Counted from the stretch's first letter, positions 44,293-53,875 are shown. The stretch is 64,000 bases of DNA from Pedobacter sp. W3I1 (GCF_030816015.1 NZ_JAUSXN010000001.1:372001-436000), one strand, 5' to 3'. Numbers and translations are program-made. The notes: generated by a model from the letters alone, not told the origin.

Positions 44293-45525
44293 TTATTCCT
44301 CTATTGGGCAGAAAGTAAAGATATTCAGTTGCCCGATATTTAAAATCTCATCGGTAACTTCTGCCATTTGCTTGGTGGTAACGGCATTTATCTTCTCAAA
44401 AACAGTTTCCAGCGAATCGATTTTGTTGTGATCGATCAGGCTTTTAGCCATTGAAATGATTAAACCAATCCTGTTTTCTTCTCCCAAAGCAATCTGTCCG
44501 ATAAATTTGTTTTTGGCTTTTTGAAGCTGTAAGTCATTTAAAGGATGTTCCCTGAGCTTTTTGATCTCCTTAAAAATTAAAGAAAGCGCTTTGGCCTGTT
44601 TTTCTTTATCAGTTCCGAAATAAATGGAAAAAATACCCGTATCGCTTAAGGGCGAAAAATTGGATTCGATGGTATAGGCAATCCCATATTTCTCTCTGAT
44701 CTGCAGATTTAATACCGAACTCATCCCATTGCCGCCAAAGTAATTATTCAACAGCATTAAAGCCACCTTTTGCGATTGGTGCGTAGAATATGCCTGTGTG
44801 CCTACAATGCAATGTGCCTGCATGATTGGCTTATAAATAGTAGTATTGCTTTGTGGAAGTATACCTGGTTTAACCCTTTCTTTGTTTGGATTATTCTCTT
44901 CAACATCAGCAAAATGCTTGCTCCCTTTATTTACAACACTATTTAAGGTATAATTTCCCAGCACAGCAACTACAATTTCGTTGGTGCGATAATTGGCCTT
45001 CCTGAAATTGATTACATCCTCTCTGGTAAAATGCTGCACGGATTCGGTTGTGCCCAAAATATTGTTGCCCAAAGCATGACCAGCGAAAAGCATGTCTTCA
45101 AAATCATCATTAATGGCTTCCTCAGGCTGATCTAAATAAGAAGAAATCTCATCCAAGATTACACTTTTTTCTTTATCCATTTCCTCTTCAGGGAAAGTGG
45201 AGTGGAACAGAATATCGTTGAAAAGATCTAGTGTTCTATCTAAATATGGATTTAAAAAAGAAGCGTGCACGCAGGTATATTCTTTGGTGGTGTAGGCATT
45301 TAAATCTGCCCCAACACTCTCTAAGCGATTTAAAATCTGATTGGTGCTCCGTTTTTCGGTACGCTTAAAAATCAAATGCTCAATAAAGTGTGCTAAACCC
45401 GCTTTGTTTTCAGGTTCGTCGCGCGATCCTGTGTTAACGATGATGCAAGCGTGAGATATGGCAGAGGCCGAAGGCACATGCAGTAAGCGTATACCGTTTG
45501 GCAAAGTGTGAACATTGTATTCCAT
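44293..45525 (-). CDS. M16 family zinc peptidase
   Basis: 410 residues, one active M16 half plus its inactive half. The inverted zinc motif HFIEH lies near residues 45-49 (LAHFIEHLIFK), with the third ligand Glu expected in the EKSVILDEISSYLDQPEE region. No signal peptide is present, so it probably acts in the cytoplasm on peptides, like the YmxG/PepR type. It is followed upstream on the same strand by a small membrane protein gene 26 bp away (45552), which may share its transcript. Confidence 0.9.
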   Translation of the reverse strand: MEYNVHTLPNGIRLLHVPSASAISHACIIVNTGSRDEPENKAGLAHFIEHLIFKRTEKRSTNQILNRLESVGADLNAYTTKEYTCVHASFLNPYLDRTLDLFNDILFHSTFPEEEMDKEKSVILDEISSYLDQPEEAINDDFEDMLFAGHALGNNILGTTESVQHFTREDVINFRKANYRTNEIVVAVLGNYTLNSVVNKGSKHFADVEENNPNKERVKPGILPQSNTTIYKPIMQAHCIVGTQAYSTHQSQKVALMLLNNYFGGNGMSSVLNLQIREKYGIAYTIESNFSPLSDTGIFSIYFGTDKEKQAKALSLIFKEIKKLREHPLNDLQLQKAKNKFIGQIALGEENRIGLIISMAKSLIDHNKIDSLETVFEKINAVTTKQMAEVTDEILNIGQLNIFTFCPIEE

Positions 45526-45551
45526 TGAGGGGCAAAGATAAGGCTAATTGC

Positions 45552-46004
45552 TTACAAAGCCTCGGTATCCGGGTATTGCAATTGTAAAGCGGAAATCAAT
45601 TTATCTCTGGTTGGCCTTTTGAGTATCAAAAAAATAAAATTAGCAGCACCGAATATTAAAAAGAATGAATTATGTGTTATAAAAAAACCTACCACATTGA
45701 AAAGCGCCCCTCCTTCCAGTAAAGCTGAAGTAATGATAAATGCACTTTGGTACATATTGATTTTTACATCAGCAGGAGCAGCTTTATCAATTTTAGCGAT
45801 TAAATTTCTGTAAAAAAAGATACTCGCCGAGATGGTAATCAATCCCATTATCGGAAATATTGGATTAAAAGGCGAAGTGGTTTTAGGGTTCGCATCAAAA
45901 AACATCATGTCACGGTTAAGAAATATGGTTACCAGTGCAAAGAGAAAAACGCCAGAGCATAAAGCAAGATGGATAATTTGGAGTGTTTTTAGTTTGGTGT
46001 TCAT
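45552..46004 (-). CDS. Small membrane protein of unknown function
   Basis: 150 residues with four predicted membrane helices at about 8-28, 46-64, 88-105 and 108-128, and short polar ends. I do not recognise the family. It precedes the M16 peptidase gene on the same strand with a 26-bp gap, so the two may be co-transcribed. Confidence 0.75.
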   Translation of the reverse strand: MNTKLKTLQIIHLALCSGVFLFALVTIFLNRDMMFFDANPKTTSPFNPIFPIMGLITISASIFFYRNLIAKIDKAAPADVKINMYQSAFIITSALLEGGALFNVVGFFITHNSFFLIFGAANFIFLILKRPTRDKLISALQLQYPDTEAL

Positions 46005-46040
46005 TGTGAGGTGAAATATAATTTATTAATGGTTTAAAAA

Positions 46041-46131
46041 GATCCGTCATCTCGACCGAAGCGCAGCGAAATGGAGAGATCTGTATAGTTAGATTTCTCG
46101 ACTGCGTTGCACTCCGCTCGAAATGACGGAT
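46041..46131. repeat. Dispersed inverted repeat, family C, copy 1
   Basis: Arms CCGTCATCTCGACCGAAGCG and CACTCCGCTCGAAATGACGG, with the inner pieces GGAGAGATC and GATTTCTC. The second copy is at 51134-51230 after proA. It separates the membrane-protein gene from the S9 peptidase gene. Confidence 0.75.
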
Positions 46132-46141
46132 TTAGGGAAAT

Positions 46142-48292
46142 TTATTTCGTTATCCCCTCCAGCGAGAATAAAAATGCCCAGCGCAATGAAACGTCTTTTA
46201 AATAATCGAAACGGCCAGACGCACCGCCATGGCCAAATTCCATATTGGTTTTGAGCAGTAAAACATTTTTGTCGGTTTTTGTGGCCCTTAATTTGGCTAC
46301 CCATTTGGCAGGTTCGAAATACTGCACCTGGCTATCGTGTAAGCCTGTAGTAACTAACATATTTGGGTAAGCTTTTTTCTCTACATTTTCATAAGGAGAA
46401 TAGCTTTTCATATAATCGTAGGCTGCTTTTTCTTTCGGATTGCCCCATTCATCAAACTCATTGGTGGTTAGCGGAATACTTTCATCCAGCATGGTGTTAA
46501 TTACATCTACGAAAGGAACATCAGCAATAATACCGTTCCATAAATCGGGTGCCATATTAGCCACAGCACCCATCAATAAACCGCCAGCACTACCGCCGTG
46601 TGCGTATAAATGGCCTTTTGATGTGTACTTCTGATCAACAAGATATTCTCCTGCCGAAATAAAATCGGTAAAAGTGTTTTTCTTTTTCATTAGTTTACCG
46701 TCTTCATACCATTGGCGGCCCATTTCTTGTCCGCCACGAATATTGGCAATAGCGAAAACAAAGCCACGGTTTAACAAACTCAACCTTGGTGAAGAAAAGT
46801 TTGCATCTGTGCTCGATCCATAAGATCCATATGCATAAAGCAGTAAAGGCGCATTGCCGTTCTTTTTAAAACCCTTTTTGTAAACCAGTGCGATAGGGAT
46901 TTTTGTGCCATCTTTTGCTGTTGCGAAAACCCGTTCAGTTGCATAATCTTTCGGATCGTAACCACCAACAACTTCCTGTTGTTTCATCAGTTTTTTATCC
47001 TTTTTCTCCAGGTCGTAATCGTAAACAGAATTTGGCGTCGTTAAAGAAGTATAGGAGTAACGTAATGTTTTACTGTTGTATTCAGGGTTCGCACCAACAC
47101 CCGCCGCATAAACCGGTTCATCGAATTTAATATAATAGTCGCTGCCATCTTTTTTCAGTACACGCAGTTCGGTCAAGCCATTTTTACGTTCAGAAAGAAC
47201 CAGGTGGTCTTTAAACTCTTCTCCGTATTCCAATAATACATATTTACGGTTCGGGATAACCTCTTTCCAGTTTTCTTTTTCTGTTTTATCTAATGGGCAT
47301 TCCATCAAACGGAAATTTTTAGCATTCCAGTTGGTTATGATGTAAAACTTATCATCCACCGGCAAAATGTCGTATAAAACATCTTTTGAGCGGGGAGAAA
47401 ATACTTTAAAGGCAGCTTCAGGATGATCGGCATCAATCATTCTATATTCAGCAGTTAATGTTCCTTGTGATGCAATAAAAATAAAACGACCATTTTTCGA
47501 TTTCATTACACCGATATAGTTACTGTTGTCTTTTTCATCATAAACAACCACATCTGTTTTAGCATCTGTACCAAGCGTGTGTTTTTTGATTTTTTCGCTT
47601 AATAGTGTAACTGGATTTTTTGAGGTATAAAAAAGCGTTTTATTATCATTCGCCCATGCTACCCCACCTTCGGTATTGGTAATAGCATCTTTTAGCATTT
47701 CGCCGGTTTCTAAATTTTTAACATTGATGGTGTACTGGCGACGCGAAACCTGATCAACGCCAAAGGCCAAAAGCTTATTGTCGGGACTAACGCTAAATCC
47801 GGTTGCGCTGTAATAGGTATGGCCTTTTGCCAGTTGATCTACGTCTAAGAGTATTTCTTCCGCGGCCGATAAGCTCCCTTTTTTACGGCAATATTTAAAA
47901 TATTGCTGCCCGTCTTCGGTTCTGGTGTAATAGAAATAACCATTCCTGAAAACAGGGACAGATTCGTCTTTTTCTTTAATTCTACCTTTCATTTCTTTAA
48001 ACAGATCAGCCTGAAATTGATCTGTACTTTTCATCATCGTGTTGAGATAGGTGTTTTCGGCTTTTAAATAATCGACAACTTTTGTGCTGTCAGGACCTTT
48101 TTTAAAATAATCGATCATCCAATAATAATTATCTACAACGGTATCGCCGTGTATAACTCTTTGGTGCGGAATAATTTCTGCTACCGGAGCTTTGGCATCT
48201 GGCCACTTAATCGCTTTCATTTCTTTCTTTTGAGGGTTATTGCAAGCCATAACGGTACTAAGTACAATTAAGCCAGGTAAGATACGTTTCAT
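46142..48292 (-). CDS. S9 family peptidase (protease II/oligopeptidase B-like), lipoprotein
   Basis: 716 residues. The N-terminus carries a lipobox, STVMACNN, so it is probably attached to a membrane on the periplasmic side. A beta-propeller spans about 70-420 and the alpha/beta-hydrolase domain follows, with the catalytic Ser in HGGSAGGLLMG, the Asp expected after VTTGLHDSQV and the His in EFGHGGASGR. Family S9A cleaves short peptides after basic residues or proline. The order IANIRGGQEMGRQWYEDGK is typical of protease II. Monocistronic. Confidence 0.92.
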   Translation of the reverse strand: MKRILPGLIVLSTVMACNNPQKKEMKAIKWPDAKAPVAEIIPHQRVIHGDTVVDNYYWMIDYFKKGPDSTKVVDYLKAENTYLNTMMKSTDQFQADLFKEMKGRIKEKDESVPVFRNGYFYYTRTEDGQQYFKYCRKKGSLSAAEEILLDVDQLAKGHTYYSATGFSVSPDNKLLAFGVDQVSRRQYTINVKNLETGEMLKDAITNTEGGVAWANDNKTLFYTSKNPVTLLSEKIKKHTLGTDAKTDVVVYDEKDNSNYIGVMKSKNGRFIFIASQGTLTAEYRMIDADHPEAAFKVFSPRSKDVLYDILPVDDKFYIITNWNAKNFRLMECPLDKTEKENWKEVIPNRKYVLLEYGEEFKDHLVLSERKNGLTELRVLKKDGSDYYIKFDEPVYAAGVGANPEYNSKTLRYSYTSLTTPNSVYDYDLEKKDKKLMKQQEVVGGYDPKDYATERVFATAKDGTKIPIALVYKKGFKKNGNAPLLLYAYGSYGSSTDANFSSPRLSLLNRGFVFAIANIRGGQEMGRQWYEDGKLMKKKNTFTDFISAGEYLVDQKYTSKGHLYAHGGSAGGLLMGAVANMAPDLWNGIIADVPFVDVINTMLDESIPLTTNEFDEWGNPKEKAAYDYMKSYSPYENVEKKAYPNMLVTTGLHDSQVQYFEPAKWVAKLRATKTDKNVLLLKTNMEFGHGGASGRFDYLKDVSLRWAFLFSLEGITK

Positions 48293-48302
48293 AGTGGTTT
48301 GA

Positions 48303-48500
48303 ATTAGGTTGAATGCAATTTAATAATTTAGTTCAATAGTTCAGTTGCTATTAGTTCATTAGTGGCGTTGCGGTTAACTGGTTACTGTTTAAATCGGTTA
48401 ATTGGCTCCAAACTCAATAGTTTAATAGTTCATTAGCCATTGGTTCATTAGTGGTTAATCGGTTAATTGACTCTAAACGCCAAACTAATTACCATTTTAA
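48303..48500. repeat. Degenerate direct repeats, family E, second block
   Basis: Imperfect copies of AATAGTTCAGTTGCTATTAG / AATAGTTCATTAGCCATTGG and of GGTTAATCGGTTAATTG fill the gap between the S9 peptidase and proB. Same kind of low-complexity text as 38809-39012. Confidence 0.7.
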
Positions 48501-48584
48501 CAAAAATCCATTATGCCTATAGATAATCATCTGATTTAGAAAAATTGATGGTAAATTGCCACATCAAATTGCTTGAAAATAATA

Positions 48585-49664
48585 ATGAAATTAGGGTACA
48601 AAAAAATAGTTGTTAAAGTTGGTTCGAATGTAATTACACAGACGAATGGTTTGCCAGATGAAGCAAGGATTAAACATCTTGTGAATCAACTGGCGGATAT
48701 AAAAAAACTTGGTATTGAAGTTATTCTGGTTTCTTCGGGTGCGGTAGCATCAGGCAGAAGTTTGATCAAGGTATCTGAAAAACAAGACGCCGTAACTACC
48801 CGACAACTATTGGCAGCCATTGGACAGGTAAAGCTGATTAATACCTACGCTAATTTCTTTGCAGCACATGCTATACAATGTGCACAGGTTTTGGTTACGA
48901 AAGAAGATTTCCGCGATCGGGCACATTATTTAAACATGAAAAACTGCCTGCAGATTTTGCTTCAGAACGAGGTAATACCTGTAGTGAATGAAAACGATGT
49001 AGTTTCGGTTACCGAGCTGATGTTTACTGATAATGATGAACTGGCAGGGCTAATTGCCTCGATGTTAAATGCCGATGCGTTGATTATTTTATCGAATGTA
49101 AATGGCATCTACAATGGTGATCCGAAAATTGAAGGATCTGCTGTTATTGAGGAAATTAATGGTTCGGTTGCTAACCTGGCCTCTTTTATCCAAACGGGTA
49201 AATCGCAGTTTGGCCGCGGCGGGATGATCACCAAATCGACCATGGCACAAAAGGTGGCTAAACTGGGCATAACCGTTCATATTGCCAACGGAACGAAAGA
49301 TGATGTGCTGACTTCTTTATTAAATAAAGAATTGGTGCATACACGCTTTGTTCCCGAAAAAAGTAAATCTGGCAAGAAAAAATGGATTGCCCATTCTGAA
49401 ACTGCCGCAACAGGGATTGTGAAATTGAATGATGGTGCAAAAGCGGTATTAACCTCTGGGAGAGCAACCAGTTTATTGCCCATAGGGATTATCGAAATCC
49501 AAACTGACTTTTTAAAAGGTGATATTATTAAAATCGTAGACGAAAAAGATAACCTGATTGGGTTGGGAATCGCTGAATACGGATCAGATAAAGCCAGAGA
49601 GCGGATTGGCCAGAAGAAGCAAAAAGCTTTGGTGCATTACGATTATTTTTACTCGGCTATTTAA
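48585..49664 (+). CDS. proB: Glutamate 5-kinase
   Basis: 359 residues from the ATG at 48585; the frame is open from a TTG at 48573 but the family begins KKIVVKVGSNVIT. First step of proline synthesis. Amino-acid-kinase motifs: VGSNVIT, SSGAVASGR, NENDVVSVTEL and GRGGMITK. The C-terminal PUA domain is present (GAKAVLTSGRATSLLPIGII). Proline feedback control is a family trait. proA follows after 127 bp that contain a repeat. Confidence 0.96.
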   Translation: MKLGYKKIVVKVGSNVITQTNGLPDEARIKHLVNQLADIKKLGIEVILVSSGAVASGRSLIKVSEKQDAVTTRQLLAAIGQVKLINTYANFFAAHAIQCAQVLVTKEDFRDRAHYLNMKNCLQILLQNEVIPVVNENDVVSVTELMFTDNDELAGLIASMLNADALIILSNVNGIYNGDPKIEGSAVIEEINGSVANLASFIQTGKSQFGRGGMITKSTMAQKVAKLGITVHIANGTKDDVLTSLLNKELVHTRFVPEKSKSGKKKWIAHSETAATGIVKLNDGAKAVLTSGRATSLLPIGIIEIQTDFLKGDIIKIVDEKDNLIGLGIAEYGSDKARERIGQKKQKALVHYDYFYSAI

Positions 49665-49783
49665 AGGTTTACCGCAAAGGACACAAAGAGAAGACGCAAA
49701 AGAACGCAGAGGCAATATGAATAAATGAAAGCAAGTAGCTTTGCGTTTCTCTGCGAAAACTTAGCGCTCTTTGCGGTTAATAA
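49664..49783. repeat. Inverted repeat, family F (CCGCAAAG / CTTTGCGG), in the proB-proA gap
   Basis: Arms TTTACCGCAAAGGACACAAA with GACGCAAAAGAACGCAGAG and TTTGCGTTTCTCTGCG with CTCTTTGCGGTTAA flank a short centre. The element fills the whole gap between proB and proA, and would form a long hairpin in the shared transcript. Confidence 0.75.
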
Positions 49784-49791
49784 TTAACAAA

Positions 49792-51039
49792 ATGAATTAC
49801 AAACAATACTTCGAAAAAGCAAGGCAGGCCAGTCGTACCATGATTAGCCTAAGCAAAGAAACAACTGATGTGGTGCTAACCGATCTGGCTACTGCTTTAG
49901 TGGCAAATACAGGCGATATTCTTGTTGAAAATGCTAAGGATTTAGCCAAAATGCCCATCGAAGATCCCAAATATGACAGGCTAAAACTAAGTGCAGCACG
50001 TATTGCAGATATTGCGAATGACCTTATAAATGTTGCAGGCTTAAGTAGTCCGTTGGGTAAAATTATTTCAGATAAAACATTGGAGAACAAACTCCATATT
50101 CAAAAAGTGAGCGTGCCATTGGGTGTGGTAGGTGTAATTTACGAAGCCCGCCCGAATGTTACTGCCGATGTATTTTCGCTTTGTTTTAAAACCGGAAACG
50201 TTGCTGTGCTCAAAGGAGGCAGTGATGCTGAGTTTTCGAACCTGGCCATTGCCAAAGTGATACACAACGTGTTAAATTCACATGGAATCAGTACTGATGT
50301 TTTAACACTTTTGCCAGCCGAAAGAGCTGCAACTGAAGCTTTATTAAATGCAAGAGGTTTTGTTGACGTTTTAATCCCAAGAGGTAGTCAATCGTTAATT
50401 AGTTATGTCCGCGAAAACAGTAAAATCCCGGTTATTGAAACCGGAGCCGGAATTGTACACACTTATTTTGACGAATCTGGAGATTTAGAAAAAGGGAAGG
50501 CAATTATTTTTAACGCCAAAACCAGGAGGGTAAGCGTTTGTAATTCGCTGGATTGTGTGCTGATTAATCAAAACCGGCTTAATGATCTATCTGCGCTTTT
50601 ATCTCCTTTGGCTGCTGGTAATGTAGAATTATTTGCTGATGAAAAAAGTTATGAAGTATTAAAGGCTTCTTATCCTGCGCAACTGTTAAACCAGGCTAAA
50701 TCTGAACATTTTGGTATAGAGTTTTTATCGTTAAAGCTAGCCGTTAAAGTAGTAGCTGATTTAGATGAAGCATTGAACCATATTGCCAATTATAGCTCTA
50801 AACATAGTGAAGCCATTATTTCTGAAGATGCCGCTAACATTGCCCAATTTTTAAATGAAGTAGATGCGGCTGCAGTTTATGCCAATGCCTCTACCGGATT
50901 TACAGATGGTGCACAGTTTGGCCTTGGTGCCGAAATTGGCATTAGTACGCAAAAACTTCATGCCCGTGGCCCGATGGGCTTAGAAGAATTAACCAGCTAT
51001 AAATGGGTGGTTAGGGGTGACGGGCAAGTGAGGGACTGA
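49792..51039 (+). CDS. proA: Gamma-glutamyl phosphate reductase
   Basis: 415 residues from the ATG at 49792; the frame extends to a TTG at 49771 that belongs to the repeat. Second step of proline synthesis, NADPH-dependent. Family motifs: [19 protein letters not shown], the catalytic Cys in [13 protein letters not shown], and the C-terminal block [20 protein letters not shown]. Paired with proB as usual; the hairpin between them may adjust the ratio. Confidence 0.96.
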   Translation: MNYKQYFEKARQASRTMISLSKETTDVVLTDLATALVANTGDILVENAKDLAKMPIEDPKYDRLKLSAARIADIANDLINVAGLSSPLGKIISDKTLENKLHIQKVSVPLGVVGVIYEARPNVTADVFSLCFKTGNVAVLKGGSDAEFSNLAIAKVIHNVLNSHGISTDVLTLLPAERAATEALLNARGFVDVLIPRGSQSLISYVRENSKIPVIETGAGIVHTYFDESGDLEKGKAIIFNAKTRRVSVCNSLDCVLINQNRLNDLSALLSPLAAGNVELFADEKSYEVLKASYPAQLLNQAKSEHFGIEFLSLKLAVKVVADLDEALNHIANYSSKHSEAIISEDAANIAQFLNEVDAAAVYANASTGFTDGAQFGLGAEIGISTQKLHARGPMGLEELTSYKWVVRGDGQVRD

Positions 51040-51075
51040 TCGATTTTATTGTCAATTCTGAAGCTTAATTTATTG

Positions 51076-51110
51076 TATAAAAATCAATATAAATAACAGT
51101 TGATTTTTAA
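51076..51110. repeat. AT-rich hairpin repeat, second copy
   Basis: TATAAAAATCAATATAAATA followed by CAGTTGATTTTTAA, close to 3969-4012. Confidence 0.5.
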
Positions 51111-51133
51111 GGAGATAAACGGTCTTGACGTAT

Positions 51134-51230
51134 CGTCATTTCGACCGTAGTGGAGAAATCTTTTAAATATCATTTCAATAATTTGCTTAAAAGATCTCTC
51201 CATTCCGTTACACTCCAGTCGAGATGACGA
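51134..51230. repeat. Dispersed inverted repeat, family C, copy 2
   Basis: Arms CGTCATTTCGACCGTAGTGG and ACTCCAGTCGAGATGACG with inner GGAGAAATCTTTTAA / TTAAAAGATCTCTCC. Second copy of the element at 46041. Confidence 0.75.
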
Positions 51231-51283
51231 CCTTTCTATAGCGATCTGTCATTGATAGTGCAGTGAAGAATGACAGCATAATA

Positions 51284-52666
51284 TTATAATTCAAAAACCT
51301 CTCCCCTTTCTGGCACGGCAACATTAAAGCCATCTTCCTGCAGTGCCAGTGATAAACTTTGCAGGCTTTTATCTTCACCATGAACCAAGAAAACTTTTTT
51401 GGGTTGGCCAGTTTGTTTAATTGTTTTCACTAAATCGTTATGATCTCCATGACCGCTGAGCAGATCGGTTTGGTGTATCGTGGCGTAAACCATCATTTCC
51501 CGGTCTTTAATGCGCACAATTGGTGCTCCACTTAGTAACTTATATCCAAGCGTTCCTTTGGCGCAGTAGCCGATAAAAAGAATGGTACAATAATAGTTTT
51601 GAATGTTATAATATAAGTGATCCTGAATCCGCCCGCCCTCTAACATACCTGCAGAAGAAATGATAATACAAGGATCGAAATAATTGGAAACATCTTTACT
51701 TTCTTTCATCGTTTGAACGTAAGCCAGATGCTCAAATTCAAACTCATCGCCCATGGTTTGGTAAAAATCTTTCGCTTCCTGATTTACCAGGTTATGGTGT
51801 TTGCGGTAAACCTCTGTAGCCTGGATCGCCATAGGGCTATCAACAAAAATCTGAATGGGTGGCAACAGTTTTTTGGTGAAAATCTGGTTTAAGGCAAATA
51901 CCAGCGATTGCGTACGGCCAATACTAAATGCGGGAATAATCAATCGACCAGGACTTTTAATACAGGCATCCGTAATTTCCTGAACTAATCTTTCCTCTAA
52001 GGTTTGATCTTTGGTGTGCATCCTTCCGCCATAAGTTGCTTCGCTTACCAGGTAGTCAACCTCAGGCAACGGCGCTGGATTAACCAACACCGGGTAGTTC
52101 TCTCTGCCGATATCGCCTGTAAAAGCAATTTTCTTCTCTATACCATTATCATTTATGGTTAAAATAGCTGCCGCAGCACCAAGTAGGTGGCCAACAGGCA
52201 CAAAGGTCAGGTTAATATCCCCATTAACCTTAAAAGGTTTGTTAAAGGCAATGGTTACAAAACGATCGATTGTATCCATCACATGTTTGTGCAGATATAA
52301 AGGTTTTGGTCCGCTGAAGTTACCACGTTTGGTTCTGGGTTTTCGGCTGGCTTTTCTTAAAAAAAGCTCAACAGAATCGAATAATAATATCGAAGTTAAA
52401 TCGGCTGTTGGTGGTGTACAGAGCACCTGGCCCTCAAAACCCAATCGAACCAGTGTAGGTAAATTACCGGAATGATCGATATGCGCATGCGTTAAAACTA
52501 CGAGGTTAATGCTTGCCGGATCGAATGGGAATTGTTGGTTTTCTTCCTGATAAGTTTCCTTCTCATAATCTAATCCGCAATCTATCAGTATTTTATAGTG
52601 CCCCACTTCGAGCAGGTGCATACTTCCTGTTACCTGCTGTGCTGCTCCCCAAAACGTTAACTTCAT
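51284..52666 (-). CDS. MBL-fold beta-CASP RNA metallo-hydrolase
   Basis: 460 residues. Zinc motif LTHAHIDHSGNLP near residues 56-68, then VGHLLGAAAAIL, the beta-CASP insert and the C-terminal SAGMLEGGRIQDHL, LSGHGDHNDLVKTI and FLVHGE motifs. This is the bacterial CPSF73-like (YsH1) group of RNA endonuclease/exonuclease-type enzymes; the exact substrate is unknown. 82 bp separate it from the minus-strand gene at 52749, which may be its upstream neighbour in an operon. Confidence 0.92.
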   Translation of the reverse strand: MKLTFWGAAQQVTGSMHLLEVGHYKILIDCGLDYEKETYQEENQQFPFDPASINLVVLTHAHIDHSGNLPTLVRLGFEGQVLCTPPTADLTSILLFDSVELFLRKASRKPRTKRGNFSGPKPLYLHKHVMDTIDRFVTIAFNKPFKVNGDINLTFVPVGHLLGAAAAILTINDNGIEKKIAFTGDIGRENYPVLVNPAPLPEVDYLVSEATYGGRMHTKDQTLEERLVQEITDACIKSPGRLIIPAFSIGRTQSLVFALNQIFTKKLLPPIQIFVDSPMAIQATEVYRKHHNLVNQEAKDFYQTMGDEFEFEHLAYVQTMKESKDVSNYFDPCIIISSAGMLEGGRIQDHLYYNIQNYYCTILFIGYCAKGTLGYKLLSGAPIVRIKDREMMVYATIHQTDLLSGHGDHNDLVKTIKQTGQPKKVFLVHGEDKSLQSLSLALQEDGFNVAVPERGEVFEL

Positions 52667-52748
52667 CTTCTTATCTGTACGGTAAATTCTTTGCTCGTAA
52701 AGTAATATAATTGATGGGATTTTTAAACAATAAGACGTAATTTTTTAA

Positions 52749-53099
52749 TTATAGTTCATCTTCTTGCCTAAACTTTAGTATCCTTAATATTTCACTTTTA
52801 GCCTCCTCAGAAAAATCTTCTAAATCAGACTGTGTGAGTGTTTGGTCTAAGAGCATGCCTATAATGGTATCAAAAAACCACGAATTTCTCAGGCCATCGT
52901 ATCTTCTGGCGATGTGTTTATCGAAATCTTTTATCGCCGTAAAAATTTTATAATAATCTTCTCTGTTGTCTTCCGGTTGTTGTGTTTTCCATTGGTCTAA
53001 AATTTTGGAAAATGCCTGCATTTCTTTTTTTAGTTCCCGTTGTAAAGCTACCTCGAATAACTTTCGGGCAACTTTGTTGTCTGCTTTTGAAAAATCCAT
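52749..53099 (-). CDS. Conserved small protein of unknown function
   Basis: 116 residues, mostly alpha-helical and charged (VARKLFEVALQRELKKEMQA, SKILDQWKTQQPEDNRE, DLEDFSEEAKSEILRILK). No signal peptide or membrane segment. I do not recognise a family. It is upstream of, and on the same strand as, the beta-CASP hydrolase gene and divergent from the acidic protein gene at 53194. Confidence 0.75.
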   Translation of the reverse strand: MDFSKADNKVARKLFEVALQRELKKEMQAFSKILDQWKTQQPEDNREDYYKIFTAIKDFDKHIARRYDGLRNSWFFDTIIGMLLDQTLTQSDLEDFSEEAKSEILRILKFRQEDEL

Positions 53100-53169
53100 A
53101 ATGTAAATTATACCATAAAGATAAGAATGTCTTATCTGTAACCTTGCTTAACCCAAAGAAAAGATTTTT

Positions 53170-53177
53170 TATCTTTG
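53170..53177 (+). promoter_or_regulatory. -7 promoter box TATCTTTG
   Basis: Fits TAnnTTTG; 16 bp before the start of the gene at 53194. A weak -33-like CTTG lies 23 bp upstream. Confidence 0.45.
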
Positions 53178-53193
53178 AAGAAAAATATCCGAC

Positions 53194-53448
53194 ATGCAAG
53201 AACCTTTTGATATAGAAATAGGACCAATTAATTATTCAGTTTTTCCAGAAGGAGATGATTCGTATACCATTTTTAAAGATGGAAAAGAATACATTCAGAT
53301 TCAAAAAGATACTTCATCTATCTGGTTGAAAATGGATTATAAAACCGAACTTCCGATTTTTGAGGAAGATGAAGAAGTAAATGCTATTGGGCAGGCTATT
53401 GAAAAATATGTGCCTGAAGAAGATGATGAGGAAGAAGAAGAATTATAA
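53194..53448 (+). CDS. Small acidic protein of unknown function
   Basis: 84 residues, beginning PFDIEIGPINYSVFPEGDDS and ending in a Glu/Asp-rich tail (PEEDDEEEEEL). A beta-rich core (YTIFKDGKEYIQIQKDTSS) suggests a compact domain. It recurs as a type in Sphingobacteriaceae, but I cannot name a family or function. Closed by a bidirectional terminator. Confidence 0.75.
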   Translation: MQEPFDIEIGPINYSVFPEGDDSYTIFKDGKEYIQIQKDTSSIWLKMDYKTELPIFEEDEEVNAIGQAIEKYVPEEDDEEEEEL

Positions 53449-53452
53449 TATT

Positions 53453-53487
53453 AAAAAGGCCCGATTTTTTAAAATCGGGCCTTTTAA
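53453..53487. terminator. Bidirectional terminator
   Basis: Perfect 15-bp stem AAAAGGCCCGATTTT / AAAATCGGGCCTTTT with a two-base loop, between convergent genes; T runs on both strands. Confidence 0.9.
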
Positions 53488-53503
53488 GTTAAAATTACTG
53501 GGT

Positions 53504-53875
53504 TTATCTTGTACAGTCTGCTGACCAAGTACCCTTTGAATTACTAACCGCAATTTTTAATTTGCTGGCATTAACACTTATACCAGTTAGTCCATCGCCA
53601 ATGCTAATATAGGTATCACCTGAACCTTGAAATTTTACTCCTGTAATATCAGGAATGCCTGTACCAAAAATAAAGTTATAGGTATCGCCAGCTTTAACTA
53701 CCCTTACTTTTCCATCATCATCACTAATGCTTTTAGAGCCGTCATTGTAAGTAATTGTACCAGAATAAGTACCCACAAAGAAATCTCGATCTGCTGGATC
53801 GGTATCTTTTTTACACGATACCATTACGGTTAATGCTATTAAAAGCATGCTGAAAATTTGAACTGTCTTTTTCAT
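53504..53875 (-). CDS. Small lipoprotein
   Basis: 123 residues from the ATG at 53875 (an ATG three codons upstream is also open). A lipobox VSC follows a hydrophobic signal (TVQIFSMLLIALTVMVSCKK). The mature part is beta-rich with GTYSGTITYNDGSKS and ITGVKFQGSGDTYISIG. No family is recognised; lipocalin-like exported domains of this kind are common in Bacteroidota. No gene lies in the 274 bp upstream. Confidence 0.8.
   Translation of the reverse strand: MKKTVQIFSMLLIALTVMVSCKKDTDPADRDFFVGTYSGTITYNDGSKSISDDDGKVRVVKAGDTYNFIFGTGIPDITGVKFQGSGDTYISIGDGLTGISVNASKLKIAVSNSKGTWSADCTR

Noticed and set aside
44228..44431. 67-codon frame on the plus strand
   Set aside because: Starts in a family A repeat arm and runs antisense to the M16 gene end.
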